From positions 1-14,862 of the forward strand of contig DGOE01000044.1 in assembly GCA_002389295.1 (NCBI GenBank): DNA of 14,862 nt, written 5' to 3'. Origin of the DNA: Flavobacteriales bacterium UBA4474. GTDB lineage: Bacteria > Bacteroidota > Bacteroidia > Flavobacteriales_D > Sanyastnellaceae. Shown here one piece after another: positions 7,581 to 13,862 of this stretch (its first letter is position 1; every line of letters starts with the position of its first letter). A program made the translations under genes and the position numbers. A model generated the notes under the pieces. The model made no database searches. It was not told where the DNA came from and was given only the letters and a program-made list of their open reading frames with translations.

Positions 7581-9107
7581 TTAGCGCGTTTGGTCGGTGA
7601 CCACCTTGTAAGTGGGGTCTTCGTAGTGGTTGACCTCGATGATGGCGTCGGCGCGGTCCAAGAGCCGCCGGCAGTCCTTGGACAGGTGGCGCAGGTGCAC
7701 GGTTTTTCCGGCTGCAGCGTAGCGCGCGGTGACCTTGTTCAACGCCTCGATGGCACTCATGTCGGACACCCGTGACTCGGCAAAGTCGAGCACCACGTGA
7801 TCCGGATCCTCCTGCACGGCGAACTTCTCCTGAAACACGGTGGTGGAGCCAAAGAAGAGGGGCCCAAACAGTTCATAGTGCTTCCAGCCGTTTTCATCGG
7901 TGTATTTGCGCGCACGGATGCGGATGGCGTTGTCCCAAGCAAAGATGAGGGCGGCCACCACCACGCCGATGAGAACAGCGAGTGCGAGGTTGTGGAGGAC
8001 GGCCGTGATGCCGGTCACCAAAATCATGATGATGACGTCGCTGGTGGGCATGCGCCGAAAGGTGCGCAGGGAGGCCCACTCAAAGGTGCCGATGGCAACC
8101 ATGACCATGAGCCCGGTCAGGGCGGCCATGGGCAACCGTTCTATGAGCGGGGCTCCAAACAGGATGAAGACCAAGAGCATGACGGCTGCAACGATGCCGC
8201 TGAGGCGCGCGCGGGCTCCAGAGCTGACGTTGATGAGCGACTGCCCTATCATGGCGCATCCCCCCATGCCGCTGAACAGGCCGCTCATGATGTTGGCGGC
8301 GCCTTGGGCCACACATTCGCGGTTGCCCTGTCCGCGGGTTTCGGTGATTTCGTCGAGGATGTTCAAGGTGAGCAGGCTCTCGACCAAGCCCACACCCGCT
8401 ACGATGGCGGCATAGGGAGCGATGAGAAGCAGCGTTTGGAGGTCAAAGGGGACGGCTGGAATGTGGAAGGGGGGGAATCCGCCTTGGATGCTCGCCAGGT
8501 CGCCCACCGTCTTGGTGTCGATGTCGAGCGCCGTGACGATGCCAAAAACGACCAGTATGGCCGTGAGCCCACCCGGGACGGCCTTGGTGAGGCGCGGGAG
8601 GAAGGCAATGATGGCCATGGCGACCAGGACCAGTGCTCCAAAGATGCTCAGGTCGGTGCCGGCAAGCCAGTGGCCATCGTCGGTTTGGAACTGGCTGATT
8701 TGACTGCCGCCAATGATGATGGCCAGGCCATTGACAAACCCAAAAATGACGGGCTGAGGGACCAGGCGCATGAGCTTTCCGAGGCGCATGAATCCTGCGG
8801 CCCCTTGGATGAAGCCCGCGAGAATGACCGTGGCAAAGATGTATTCCGGACCGTGTGAGAGGGCCAATTCCGCCAACACCACCGCGATGGCGCCGGTCGC
8901 TCCGCTGATCATGCCCGGCCGGCCGCCGAGGACGCTGGCCACCAAACCCACCACAAAGGCCGCATAGAGCCCTGTGAGCGGGCTGAGTCCGGCAATCAGG
9001 GCAAAGGCTACAGCCTCGGGAATCAGCGCCATGGCGACGGTCAGTCCGCTGAGGACTTCCAACCGGTAGTCCACGGTCTGTCTGAAATTGAAGAGGGCGA
9101 GTCGCAT
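7581..9107 (-). CDS. SulP/SLC26-family inorganic anion transporter with STAS domain
   Basis: Predicted 508-aa inner-membrane secondary transporter for an inorganic anion (sulfate and bicarbonate are typical for the family; the substrate cannot be fixed here). The N-terminus carries the family signature VAMALIPEAVAFALIAGLSP followed by LTGLYAAF, then PGMISGATGAIAVV at about 64-77. About a dozen hydrophobic segments follow to residue ~390. The conserved block at about 243-305 (ESLLTLNILDEITETRGQ, GAANIMSGLFSGMGGCAMIG, NVSSGARARLSGI) is characteristic. A cytoplasmic C-terminal STAS-like domain spans about 405-500, with DHVVLDFAESRVSDMSAIEAL. Full length for the family. The ATG at 9107 is the natural start because homologues begin just before this first helix; there is no visible ribosome binding site. 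It is transcribed divergently from the small TIGR03643 gene, with 134 bp between. I see no clear terminator of its own downstream. Confidence 0.93.
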   Translation of the reverse strand: MRLALFNFRQTVDYRLEVLSGLTVAMALIPEAVAFALIAGLSPLTGLYAAFVVGLVASVLGGRPGMISGATGAIAVVLAELALSHGPEYIFATVILAGFIQGAAGFMRLGKLMRLVPQPVIFGFVNGLAIIIGGSQISQFQTDDGHWLAGTDLSIFGALVLVAMAIIAFLPRLTKAVPGGLTAILVVFGIVTALDIDTKTVGDLASIQGGFPPFHIPAVPFDLQTLLLIAPYAAIVAGVGLVESLLTLNILDEITETRGQGNRECVAQGAANIMSGLFSGMGGCAMIGQSLINVSSGARARLSGIVAAVMLLVFILFGAPLIERLPMAALTGLMVMVAIGTFEWASLRTFRRMPTSDVIIMILVTGITAVLHNLALAVLIGVVVAALIFAWDNAIRIRARKYTDENGWKHYELFGPLFFGSTTVFQEKFAVQEDPDHVVLDFAESRVSDMSAIEALNKVTARYAAAGKTVHLRHLSKDCRRLLDRADAIIEVNHYEDPTYKVVTDQTR

Positions 9108-9176
9108 GGGCAGAAGGGGGGGCGGTAGGAAAAAGGGCGCGAAGCTAAGGCGTCGCGCACCACTTCCCTTTCCTTT

Positions 9177-9209
9177 TTTGCGGACGTCACAGGCGCGGGC
9201 TTGTATTTG
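9177..9209 (+). promoter_or_regulatory. Candidate promoter for the TIGR03643-family gene
   Basis: TTTG at 9177-9180 and TGTATTTG at 9202-9209 are separated by 21 bp. They match the Bacteroidota -33/-7 pattern (TTG, TAnnTTTG) with one mismatch (G for A). The start codon at 9242 lies about 30 bp past the -7 box, giving a short leader. Confidence 0.5.
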
Positions 9210-9241
9210 AACCCGGGCGCCTTTCCGTTTGTCATACCGAC

Positions 9242-9499
9242 ATGCCGTTGCCCACCCTGTCGCCCGAAGAATGCGACCGCCTCATTGGGATGGCGTGGGA
9301 AGACCGCACGCCGTTTGATGCGATCGAAGCGCAGTTCGGTCTCAAGGAAAACGATGTCCGCGCCGTGATGCGGCGGCACCTCAAGCCGGGTTCGTTCCGC
9401 CGTTGGCGTGAGCGGGTGAAAGGCCGCTCCACCAAGCACGCGGCCCGCCGAAACTTCGGCACGGGCCGCTTCAAGAGCGACAACCAACGCCGCGGCTGA
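9242..9499 (+). CDS. TIGR03643/DUF2805 family protein
   Basis: Small basic protein of 85 aa with the family's characteristic blocks: an N-terminal LSPEECDRLIGMAWEDRTPF, then AIEAQFGLKENDVRAVMRRHLKPGSF, RRWRERV.GR.TKH and a basic tail GRFKSDNQ (each quoted partly). The family is common in Bacteroidota and Proteobacteria and has no established function. The helical, Arg/Lys-rich make-up would suit nucleic-acid binding, which is inference. The ATG at 9242 fits the family N-terminus; no Shine-Dalgarno sequence precedes it. The stop lies only 8 bp from the stop of the convergent lyase/hydratase gene and no terminator fits between them, so the two transcripts probably overlap. Confidence 0.85.
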   Translation: MPLPTLSPEECDRLIGMAWEDRTPFDAIEAQFGLKENDVRAVMRRHLKPGSFRRWRERVKGRSTKHAARRNFGTGRFKSDNQRRG

Positions 9500-9507
9500 C
9501 CGCTGGA

Positions 9508-11607
9508 TCAGCTTGCGGTCCGGCGCAAAACGCGGACGGCGCGCAGGGCGATGCGGTTCTCGAGCTCGGGACAGTGCGCGGTACACAGGGCCCTCAAGGC
9601 CGCCGGCTTGATGGGGTCTGGGCCAAAGAGCGCGTCGGGAATGGGCGTGCCCACGAGTTCTTGCTCGACGTCCACATTGATCAAGCCCAAAGTGGACACC
9701 ACGACTTCTTCGGTGCCGTCGCCGAGGTCGCGCACGCTGAGCACCCGAGACAGCGCTCCGATGCGGTCCTCTGGCATGACCGTGCCGCAGTGAAAGGAGT
9801 GGATGAGCCGCTCTTCGATGACCTGACGGAATTCCGGTGAAGCCAGCCCTTGCACGAGGGCTTGCACGAACCCGCCGCAGACCACGATGCCTTCGCGGCC
9901 GTGGCGCTGCGCGTCAAAGTGGATGGGGTGGGTGTTGCGGACCAAGGTGGTCAGCTCCAGGTTTTCGGACCAGCCGATGGGGCGGACGGCCGGGTGGAGG
10001 ATGACTTCGCCCGCTTCCACTGGGAGGCTTGGGGGCAGGAAGGCGCCATTGTCTAACCGCTGCCCGGCACCCGCATTGGCCTCGCTGGCGAGGGCGGCAT
10101 CGAAGGTGGCGTGGTCGGCGCCGTTGCGCTCCAGCGCCTTGCGGCCTTCCAAGCCGGGGATGGCGGCATAGTAGCTGTCTTTGGTGAGGGCAAAGACGGC
10201 CTCGCCATGCTGGTTCACGAGGATGTGTGTGGTGACGATGACCGCCGCATCGCCAGCAGAGGTGTTGCGCAGGGCTTCCACGCGGATCCGGGCCCGCACG
10301 GTGTCGCCCATCCGCACCGGAGCGATCTGGCGGGCATCGCGCAGCCCGAGGTGGTAGCGGCACGTCTGCGAAAATGGCTCCACGGAGAGGCAAAGGCAGA
10401 GGTTGAGCAAGAGGGAGAATGGCAGCGGACGCTCGTCAAAGCCCAACGCCTCGGCGGCAGGCGCTGAAGTCAGCACGGCATCGCTGGTGGGGAAGTGGGC
10501 AAACCACTTGGCCCTCCATCCTTCATCGAGGGTGTAGGTGTGGGGGCTTTCGAGGATGGACCCGATTTGGGCGCTGCTGGTGTCGATGCCATAGCGTGGG
10601 AACCGTCCCGTGCTGCTCGGAACGGTGGCCTTCACTGTGCCGATTCCGCCGCTGCTGCCACTGGCTTTTCCAGATTCTTGGGCCTCGTCGATGAGGGCCT
10701 GTGCGCGCTTGCGCATGGGGGGACCGACCATGCAGCCGTTCATCCGCACGAGCTGGGCTCCGCTGGATCCCTTGATGAGCTTTTCGGCAGAGGCCAGGTC
10801 GAGGGCAGAGGCCGAAAAGACTTCATCGGCGATGGCGCGTTGGGAGGGGTGCACCGTAAAGGCACCCGTATAGCCCAGGGCGCGGGTTCTGGTGCAGTAC
10901 CGCTCAAACCCCTTGGGGTCCTTGACGGCACAAAATGGAGAGGCGATGGCGGGCAGTCCAAGGGCGGCGGCCACGAGCGGTATGCGGGCTTCGGCCAACT
11001 CGGCGGCCTTGTCGGCTCCCTTGGGGAAGCGCGTCATGAAGTCTTCTTTGCCAAACATCACAGAGGCCACGCGGGGGGAAGCGCGCACCATGTCCTCCAA
11101 ATCGAGGTAGGCCTCGGGCAGTTCCACGAGGAGGTGGATGGCGAAATGGCCTTTGGCCAGTTTGAGCTCGGCCTCTTTTTCGGACAGGAGTTGGTCAAAG
11201 CTGTAGACCTCATCCGGGCGGCTTGCCATCGGCAGGATAAACCCGCTCAGGGTCGATTGGCACACGGCATCCATGTCCAGCAGCATGCCGCCCACATCGT
11301 CCATGCCGTGACAGCGCACCAATACACGGACGCCTTGGGGCAGGGGCTTGGTCAATACGTGCTGGATGGCCTTGCGCCGGGGGGCCTTGTCGCAGGGGCA
11401 GACGCCGTCTTCCAGATCGAGGATGACAGTGCCAGGGCGCTGGGGCAGGATGGGCGCCTGGTGGTTGAGCTTATGGAAGTAAGCATTGCGCAGGTCGATG
11501 CGGGCATCGATCTCCTGATGGGCCGCAGCCCGGGCTTGGCTCGGCTGGGCCGTGGGTGCTGACGCTTGGAGGCGGGGATGGTGCTCGGGGTGCAAGGGCT
11601 GAATCAT
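9508..11607 (-). CDS. CitE/HpcH-type lyase fused to MaoC-like double hot-dog hydratase
   Basis: A 699-aa fusion. Residues ~30-310 are a HpcH/HpaI aldolase/CitE-type TIM barrel: VILDLEDGV (61-69), R98 in VLVRCHGMDD, LPMASRPDEV (125-134), VELPEAYLDLEDM with E162, FGKEDF with D189 (E162 and D189 are the expected Mg ligands) and TVHPSQRAIADEVF. A Gly/Ser-rich linker (about 311-335) leads to a C-terminal half of two hot-dog-like units. The first spans about 365-483; the second, about 535-660, contains RNTHPIHFDAQRHG and VVCGGFVQALV, close to the N.H.IH.D motif of HTD2/mesaconyl-CoA hydratase-type MaoC proteins. In the methylaspartate, ethylmalonyl-CoA and 3-hydroxypropionate routes, mesaconyl-CoA hydratase makes beta-methylmalyl-CoA, which a CitE-family lyase splits to propionyl-CoA and glyoxylate; a bifunctional enzyme for those two steps is my inference. 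The first ~30 residues are low-complexity and the canonical RSxLFVPG opening of CitE is diverged. Probably cytoplasmic. Confidence 0.82.
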   Translation of the reverse strand: MIQPLHPEHHPRLQASAPTAQPSQARAAAHQEIDARIDLRNAYFHKLNHQAPILPQRPGTVILDLEDGVCPCDKAPRRKAIQHVLTKPLPQGVRVLVRCHGMDDVGGMLLDMDAVCQSTLSGFILPMASRPDEVYSFDQLLSEKEAELKLAKGHFAIHLLVELPEAYLDLEDMVRASPRVASVMFGKEDFMTRFPKGADKAAELAEARIPLVAAALGLPAIASPFCAVKDPKGFERYCTRTRALGYTGAFTVHPSQRAIADEVFSASALDLASAEKLIKGSSGAQLVRMNGCMVGPPMRKRAQALIDEAQESGKASGSSGGIGTVKATVPSSTGRFPRYGIDTSSAQIGSILESPHTYTLDEGWRAKWFAHFPTSDAVLTSAPAAEALGFDERPLPFSLLLNLCLCLSVEPFSQTCRYHLGLRDARQIAPVRMGDTVRARIRVEALRNTSAGDAAVIVTTHILVNQHGEAVFALTKDSYYAAIPGLEGRKALERNGADHATFDAALASEANAGAGQRLDNGAFLPPSLPVEAGEVILHPAVRPIGWSENLELTTLVRNTHPIHFDAQRHGREGIVVCGGFVQALVQGLASPEFRQVIEERLIHSFHCGTVMPEDRIGALSRVLSVRDLGDGTEEVVVSTLGLINVDVEQELVGTPIPDALFGPDPIKPAALRALCTAHCPELENRIALRAVRVLRRTAS

Positions 11608-11639
11608 GGCGGTGCTGAATTGACAGGACCAATACCGCC
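11608..11639 (-). promoter_or_regulatory. Leader hairpin abutting the start codon of the lyase/hydratase gene
   Basis: Read on the minus strand, GGCGGT (11639-11634) pairs with ACCGCC (11613-11608), which directly touches the ATG at 11607. Inside, ATTG (11633-11630) pairs with CAAT (11622-11619) around a 7-nt loop, leaving a 5-nt bulge on one side. Such a hairpin would cover the ribosome landing site and could limit or regulate translation. That role is inference. Confidence 0.4.
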
Positions 11640-11693
11640 CTCATTGTTGGGGTTCGGATTGACTTTTGTCATGCCTCCGGATGACATCCTCCG

Positions 11694-11705
11694 CACGTAT
11701 ACGTG
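11694..11705. promoter_or_regulatory. 12-bp perfect palindrome CACGTATACGTG, candidate operator
   Basis: CACGTATACGTG is fully self-complementary. It sits in the 272-bp divergent region between the lyase/hydratase gene (minus) and the VWA gene (plus), about 87 bp upstream of the former's start. Its position suits a dimeric regulator, but no cognate protein is known from the window. Confidence 0.35.
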
Positions 11706-11773
11706 AGGGTGCCCGCAAGGGTGCCTGCAGCGCACCCAGGCGGCAACTGATTTCCTGTTTTTCTGTCAAATCG

Positions 11774-11787
11774 CGTCAAGGTTGACG
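11774..11787. promoter_or_regulatory. Inverted repeat CGTCAA-GG-TTGACG, candidate operator
   Basis: Two perfect 6-bp arms flank a 2-bp spacer, about 93 bp before the VWA start codon. A related half-site, TGTCAA, lies just upstream at 11764-11769. A binding site for a dimeric regulator of the VWA gene is possible. Otherwise the divergent region shows only a GC-rich segment near 11706-11740 with repeated GGGTGCC, and no clear promoter. Confidence 0.35.
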
Positions 11788-11879
11788 GCGGTCGAAAATG
11801 GGCCGTCCGTCCGGTATTTATGTCCAGTCAACGGCTCCAAAGTGGGGCTGTGATTCACCCCTAATCCCCCCCCAACACG

Positions 11880-12485
11880 ATGAAGCAAGCACACTTGCAC
11901 CACGTCCTCCTCGACGCCTCAGGCAGCATGCAGGACTGCTACGACGTCACGCTGTCGACCCTCAATGAACAGGTCGCCGCCATGCGTGAGGTCCAAAAAA
12001 ACAACCCCGACCAGAACGTCAAGTTCTCCATCTCCGACTTCAGCAGCGATTACCGCATGTGGTTTGGCCCCAAGCCCATCGGCGAGATCCGCGACATCCG
12101 CGCTGACCAGTACCAGCTCCGCGGCGCCACGGCCCTGTATGATGCCCTCGGCACGCTCATCACCCGTACCATAGACCACGTGGGGGAGGATGCTCCTGAG
12201 AAAGGCACGTCCATTTCCATCATGGTGCTCACCGACGGCTACGAAAATGCCAGCCGGATTTTTTCTGCGGGTGCCTTGAAATTGCTCATCAGCAACCTGA
12301 CGGAAAAGGGGTGGGAGTTTCGCTTTATCGGCGCCGACATTGACCCCCTCGAGGTGGGGCGTAACATCGGGGTGGATGCAAGCCGATCGCAGCGATTTGC
12401 CAAGGAGGAGCTCCACGGATACAGCGATTACATGTCCGCCGAGGTGGAGGATATCCTCATCAAAAAAAGGAGCAGATTTAGTTGA
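11880..12485 (+). CDS. Compact von Willebrand factor A domain protein
   Basis: A 201-aa soluble protein that is almost entirely one VWA domain. The metal-ion-dependent adhesion site is complete: D12-A-S14-G-S16 in VLLDASGSM, T84 in RGATALYDAL, and D119 in IMVLTDGYENAS. It has no signal peptide or membrane helix, so it should act in the cytoplasm, unlike BatA/BatB-type VWA proteins. The C-terminus is short and basic (KKRSRFS). Cytoplasmic VWA proteins usually act as Mg-dependent protein-binding partners; its partner is unknown, and the next gene is the natural candidate. The ATG at 11880 follows a C-rich stretch with no ribosome binding site. The end of the gene contains an A7 tract (12462-12468); one base fewer would put it in frame with the downstream reading frame. 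Confidence 0.87.
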   Translation: MKQAHLHHVLLDASGSMQDCYDVTLSTLNEQVAAMREVQKNNPDQNVKFSISDFSSDYRMWFGPKPIGEIRDIRADQYQLRGATALYDALGTLITRTIDHVGEDAPEKGTSISIMVLTDGYENASRIFSAGALKLLISNLTEKGWEFRFIGADIDPLEVGRNIGVDASRSQRFAKEELHGYSDYMSAEVEDILIKKRSRFS

Positions 12486-12514
12486 ATTTCCAAGCAACTT
12501 TTTCGGTATTTCTG
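12482..12514 (+). promoter_or_regulatory. Candidate promoter for the Cys4/winged-helix gene
   Basis: TTG at 12482-12484, overlapping the VWA stop codon, and TATTTCTG at 12507-12514 are 22 bp apart, approximating the TTG...TAnnTTTG pattern with one mismatch. The segment is markedly AT-richer than the genes on either side. Transcription would begin about 20-25 bp before the proposed TTG start at 12544. Confidence 0.4.
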
Positions 12515-12543
12515 CGTCTATCTTAAGAACACGAACACACACA

Positions 12544-13641
12544 TTGGAAGTATTTATATATCGCACGCTGGACGTCGAGGAAGATGCGTTCGCAGCATTG
12601 CTGAAGGGGGCCAATGGTCCCCTTCGGCATCTGCGTTTTTCTGAGGGGCCGTTCTTGACCTTGGAAGCGGTGACCGAGGTGGTGCGCGCAGCGTGCAACG
12701 GCCAGGGCAATCTGGAGACCAAAGCCATCTTCGGGGTCATCAAGGAAATCCGCAAGCGCGCTGATTTGGCGCCCGACACTGTGATTGTCCTGCTCTCCCG
12801 CGTGCGCCATGCCGGCAACTGGTTCAGCATTGGCGAGGGCAACAGCCACTACATGCACGCCGACGATTGGAACCTCTTCATGGCCACGTCGTTTCGCCTG
12901 CCGGTGACGTTTTTGCTGGCGAGCAACATCATCATGCGGGGCATGTATGATACGCTGGAAGAGCTCACCTATCGGGCCCATAGTGACGCCCGTGGATGCA
13001 TCATGGACCTCTGTGGTCACAAGCAGGAGATCAGCCTGAAGCTGCGCACGGCCGATGCCTGTCCGGAGTGCATGGGGCGGATCCGCAGCCGCATCCGGAG
13101 TGGGCACCTCGACGCCAATGTGGCCATCGACTGCTTCCGCGTGATGGACAGGGTGCGCCGTGATTTGATGTTTCGGCGCCGCTGGCGGCTGGACCCCGAG
13201 CCGGGCCGCTTGACCATCTCGGGCTACGGCCAGCAGATGGACCTTCCGGGGCGCCGCATCAGCATGTCGCCGATACAGCGGGCGCTGTACCAGTTCTTTT
13301 TGCTGCACCCAGAGGGTGTGCGGTTGGTCGACCTGCGCGACGAACACCACATCCGCAGGTTGGTCCAGCTCTACCAGGTGATGGCCAACAAGGGCACGCT
13401 CGCAGAGCAGGCCACGGTCATCCGCGGGGTGGCCGAGGATGTGGACGGGAAGCTCCAGCAGCACCTGTCCAAGATGCGCCGCGCCTTTCGCGAGGCCCTC
13501 GGGTTTCGCGAGGCAGGGCTGTACACCGTCAATGGCGACCCCGGCGAGCCCTACCGCATCCGCTTGTATCGCCAGTTTGTGAATTGGACCGACCGCGAAG
13601 GCCAGCCGGTCGACTGCGGTCCCATCACGGAAATCACCTGA
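12544..13641 (+). CDS. Unrecognised protein with Cys4 zinc-type motif and C-terminal winged-helix-like domain
   Basis: The frame is open from 12340, but that part overlaps the VWA gene and reads as non-coding. The first plausible start beyond it is TTG at 12544 (365 aa), giving LEVFIYRTLDVEEDAFAALL; no in-frame ATG exists until about residue 104. Residues ~80-180 hold VIVLLSRVRHAGNWFSI, then ARGCIMDLCGHK and TADACPECMGRI. C152, C157, C173 and C176 make a C-x4-C-x15-C-x2-C likely zinc site. The GC.MD...K.EI...C..C arrangement recalls the C-terminal end of archaemetzincin-like proteins, but there is no HExxH, so protease activity is not expected. Residues ~238-348 (SPIQRALYQFFLLHPEGVRL, HLSKMRRAFREALG, GEPYRIRLYRQFV) resemble a winged-helix, response-regulator-type DNA-binding domain seen in other Bacteroidota proteins; this is from memory of the family pattern. 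A regulatory partner of the VWA protein is inference. Confidence 0.7.
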   Translation: MEVFIYRTLDVEEDAFAALLKGANGPLRHLRFSEGPFLTLEAVTEVVRAACNGQGNLETKAIFGVIKEIRKRADLAPDTVIVLLSRVRHAGNWFSIGEGNSHYMHADDWNLFMATSFRLPVTFLLASNIIMRGMYDTLEELTYRAHSDARGCIMDLCGHKQEISLKLRTADACPECMGRIRSRIRSGHLDANVAIDCFRVMDRVRRDLMFRRRWRLDPEPGRLTISGYGQQMDLPGRRISMSPIQRALYQFFLLHPEGVRLVDLRDEHHIRRLVQLYQVMANKGTLAEQATVIRGVAEDVDGKLQQHLSKMRRAFREALGFREAGLYTVNGDPGEPYRIRLYRQFVNWTDREGQPVDCGPITEIT

Positions 13642-13862
13642 TCGGCGGGGGGAGCGATCCCCATTTGACGGTTTGTCATGTGGCACCCAAAGGGCGTTAA
13701 TTCCCTGACAGGCAAATGACAGCGGCATGGTATTTGCACTGTGGAACAGTGGAAACGCCCACTTTGACCTTCGTTTAACGACATCATTTTCACCCTCCCT
13801 CTTTTTTACCCTCCCTCTTTTTTTACCCTCCACCTCTCATTCACCCAAAAACCCCAAGCCCT
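13642..13862 (+). other. Intergenic region upstream of the sigma-factor gene
   Basis: It separates the Cys4/winged-helix gene from the sigma-factor gene. I see no terminator for the former. GGTATTTG at 13729-13736 only weakly resembles a -7 element and has no well-placed -33 partner. The 3' part is pyrimidine-rich and repetitive (13792-13836). The leader has no Shine-Dalgarno sequence. Confidence 0.5.
13792..13836 (+). repeat. Pyrimidine-rich tandem repeat in the sigma-factor leader
   Basis: ACCCTCCCTCTTTTTT (13792-13807) is followed by the same unit with one extra T (13808-13824) and a partial third copy (ACCCTCCACCTC). The tract is nearly pure pyrimidine on the coding strand and ends about 27 bp before the TTG start. 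Confidence 0.8.

Noticed and set aside
10495..11562. Plus-strand open frame (355 codons) opposite the lyase/hydratase gene
   Set aside because: Antisense shadow of a gene with clear CitE and MaoC motifs; its translation has no recognisable features.
12340..12543. Upstream extension of the Cys4/winged-helix frame, overlapping the VWA gene
   Set aside because: Its first ~45 codons read an alternate frame of the VWA domain and the rest is AT-rich and promoter-like, so a start at 12544 is more likely.
13681..13700. TGGCAC resembling a sigma-54 -24 element upstream of the sigma-factor gene
   Set aside because: The required GC-containing -12 element at the right distance is missing (GGGCG instead of TTGC), and sigma-54 control is not otherwise suggested.
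12523..13833. Minus-strand open frame (436 codons) opposite the Cys4/winged-helix gene
   Set aside because: The plus-strand frame has a structured Cys4 motif and winged-helix pattern; the minus-strand translation is low-complexity and runs through the intergenic polypyrimidine tract.
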